Shown here: positions 5,821-7,104 of the stretch, piece by piece | Position numbering within the stretch: the first letter of the stretch is position 1 | Layout: each line of letters opens with the position of its first letter | Assembly (NCBI GenBank): GCA_002070755.1 | Contig: MWDY01000152.1 | Span: 1-7,104, forward strand | Direction: 5' to 3' | Origin: Spirochaetes bacterium ADurb.Bin110 | Lineage (GTDB): Bacteria; Spirochaetota; Spirochaetia; Treponematales; Rectinemataceae | DNA length: 7,104 bases | The notes under the pieces: generated by a model | The model's input: the letters and a program-made list of their open reading frames with translations, nothing else | The model's database searches: none | What the model was told of the DNA's origin: nothing | Made by a program: the position numbers and the translations under genes

Positions 5821-6695
5821 TGGAACTACAAAGTAGAGAAGTGCAAAAATCCTCTTATAAAACGCCTCGTAAAAGAAAGTTGTTGAACGCTTTGCCAGGA
5901 CATATTTTGTTAGCGATGATGCTCATTTTTCTTCTCTTTCCTTTTTATTGGACCTTTGTGACCTCAATAAAGCCAGAAAAAGAACTCTATTCAAGCACGG
6001 TCACATATTGGCCTGCAAAGGTGACCTTTGGCTCATACAAAAAGCTATTTGCTGAATACAATTTTATAAAACCCATGATTAATAGCTTACTAGTTGCTGT
6101 CGTAACGACTCTGTTGTCTCTTGTCGTTTCCTTGCTTGCTGCATATGCCTTTTCCAGATATCGATTTAAGGGACGACAGCTCTTCATGACACTTTTTCTT
6201 ACGAACAATATGTTCCCAACGGTATTATTGCTTATTCCTCTTTTTGCTATTATGCGCAAAATCGGCATACTCTACACACCAAGCTCTTTGATTCTTTCAT
6301 ATACAACATTCACCATCCCATTCTCTGTCTGGCTTCTGACTGGCTACCTTGATGATTTACCTCGATCGCTCGAGGAGGCTGCAATGGTGGATGGAGCGAA
6401 TCGTTTTCAGGCATTTATAAAGATTATTCTGCCTATGCTTTTGCCTTGTATAGTCGCAACAGGCGCATATATTTTCATGACTTCGTGGAATGAGTATACC
6501 TTCGCTGTCATGTTTACCAATGAACGAAATAGGACAATTCCCGTTGCACTTAAAAACTTCATTGGTCAGTTAGGTGTCGAATGGGGGATGCTGACAGCTG
6601 GAGGCGTGATCACAATAATTCCTGTTTGTATAATGTTTTTCTTTGCTCAAAAAAGACTGGTCGAAGGCCTAACTGCAGGCGCGGTGAAAGGATAA
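5820..6695 (+). CDS. Sugar ABC transporter permease (MalG-type, CUT1)
   Basis: This is the second inner-membrane permease subunit, 291 residues long. After a basic N-terminus (KTPRKRK) comes a first membrane helix (about 27-48) ending in the family motif FPFYWTFVTSIKPEKEL. The conserved NSLLVAVVTTLLSLVVSLLAAYAFSRYRF region and SWNEYTFAVMFTN follow, and the C-terminus carries the MalG-like QKRLVEGLTAGAVKG ending. The EAA loop is canonical: EEAAMVDGANRFQAFIKIILP at 185-205. The start codon shares its A with the TAA of the previous gene (TAATG), so the two permeases are probably translationally coupled. AGGAAG at 5804-5809 serves as ribosome binding site. No ATP-binding subunit is encoded next to it. 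The system must use an ATPase from elsewhere, perhaps a shared MsmK/UgpC-type protein, or one further downstream. Confidence 0.95.
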   Translation: MELQSREVQKSSYKTPRKRKLLNALPGHILLAMMLIFLLFPFYWTFVTSIKPEKELYSSTVTYWPAKVTFGSYKKLFAEYNFIKPMINSLLVAVVTTLLSLVVSLLAAYAFSRYRFKGRQLFMTLFLTNNMFPTVLLLIPLFAIMRKIGILYTPSSLILSYTTFTIPFSVWLLTGYLDDLPRSLEEAAMVDGANRFQAFIKIILPMLLPCIVATGAYIFMTSWNEYTFAVMFTNERNRTIPVALKNFIGQLGVEWGMLTAGGVITIIPVCIMFFFAQKRLVEGLTAGAVKG

Positions 6696-6711
6696 TAAAG
6701 GAATACTCAAG

Positions 6712-7104
6712 ATGGATGAACTCATGCTAGAACAAAAGGCGCTATCTATAAGGCGCGACATTATCGAAATGCTCTATCGATGTCAATCTGGTCACCCGGG
6801 CGGATCGCTCTCATGTGTGGAAATACTAATAGCGCTCTATTATGCGGTTGCGCATGTAGATCCGACAAATCCATCGTGGGAAATGCGAGACAGGATCGTC
6901 TTGTCGAAAGGCCATGGTTGTCCTGCTCTCTACGCGATTCTTGCTGATAAAGGTTTTTTCCCTCGGAATGATCTCTGGAACCTAAGGCAGATCGATAGCC
7001 ATCTTCAAGGGCATCCTGATATGCGCAAAACTCCTGGCATCGATGTATCGACTGGCTCACTAGGTCAAGGCGCCTCTGTAGCTGTGGGACTAGCGCTCGC
7101 TGCC
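6712..7104 (+). CDS. Transketolase, N-terminal subunit of the split type (partial)
   Basis: This is the thiamine-diphosphate (pyrophosphate-binding) half of a transketolase, which transfers two-carbon units between ketose and aldose phosphates. The frame is open to the window end and shows 131 residues. Motifs seen are the GHPGG loop with cofactor-contacting His28, DRIVLSKGHGCPALYAIL (60-77, KGHG at 66-69), LQGHPD with His101, and TPGIDVSTGSLGQG (108-120). KGHG with LQGHPDMRKTPG is characteristic of the split enzymes (N-terminal subunit about 270-290 residues), whereas fused TktA has NGHGS, so a C-terminal subunit gene should follow. The GDGE motif lies beyond the window. AAAGGAA at 6697-6703 is eight bases before the ATG, and the gene starts 16 bases after the permease stop, so it belongs to the operon. 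It may serve a dedicated catabolic step. Confidence 0.93.
   Translation, partial: MDELMLEQKALSIRRDIIEMLYRCQSGHPGGSLSCVEILIALYYAVAHVDPTNPSWEMRDRIVLSKGHGCPALYAILADKGFFPRNDLWNLRQIDSHLQGHPDMRKTPGIDVSTGSLGQGASVAVGLALAA

Noticed and set aside
6761..7060. Antisense open frame of 99 codons opposite the transketolase gene
   Set aside because: The + strand carries unmistakable transketolase motifs in an unbroken frame. The antisense product matches nothing recognised.

Overview
The window looks like chromosomal DNA from a diderm, fairly low-GC bacterium. A spirochaete (Treponema/Sphaerochaeta-like) is my best guess. The solute-binding protein has a classical signal peptide with no lipobox cysteine, which argues against a Gram-positive host. 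The transposase remnant resembles a family I associate with spirochaetes and clostridia. The assignment rests on family knowledge, not on a search.

The left third (1-2491) is eroded accessory DNA. It opens with the 3' part of a broken DDE transposase (1-458). Two reading frames are joined across an apparent internal deletion, and the gene ends inside a tandem 22-bp repeat (446-488) that is probably the insertion-sequence end. Next comes non-coding DNA with two unrelated 16-bp-period tandem repeats (519-582 and 632-663) and a dense group of overlapping dyads (664-695) that fits a LacI-type operator. An intact LacI-family regulator follows (742-1770). After it lies a 5'-truncated N-acetylneuraminate lyase (nanA) remnant (1857-2453), which ends at a hairpin (2461-2491). 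This part reads as the leftovers of a sialic-acid or related amino-sugar locus.

The right two thirds (2715-7104) form a coherent sugar-uptake operon, all on the + strand. A good promoter (2715-2743) is followed by a perfect 16-bp palindrome, ATCTGGTTAACCAGAT (2749-2764), at the expected transcription start. Then come a GntR/FCD regulator (2843-3550), a periplasmic sugar-binding protein (3598-4836), two CUT1-type inner-membrane permeases (4936-5820 and 5820-6695), and the start of a split-type transketolase N-terminal subunit (6712 to the window end). No ATPase gene is present between them. Hairpins lie at the regulator/binding-protein junction (3533-3560) and after the binding-protein gene (4842-4883), and the second probably sets the binding protein to permease ratio.

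The likely logic is that the GntR protein senses a sugar or its phosphate and controls its own operon. The ABC system imports the sugar, and the transketolase, presumably with a C-terminal partner just outside the window, acts on a ketose phosphate made from it. The substrate cannot be read from this sequence. Operon-borne split transketolases have precedents in apiose and sulfoquinovose catabolism, so an unusual ketose is a reasonable hypothesis. I see no RNA genes, CRISPR array or defence system.
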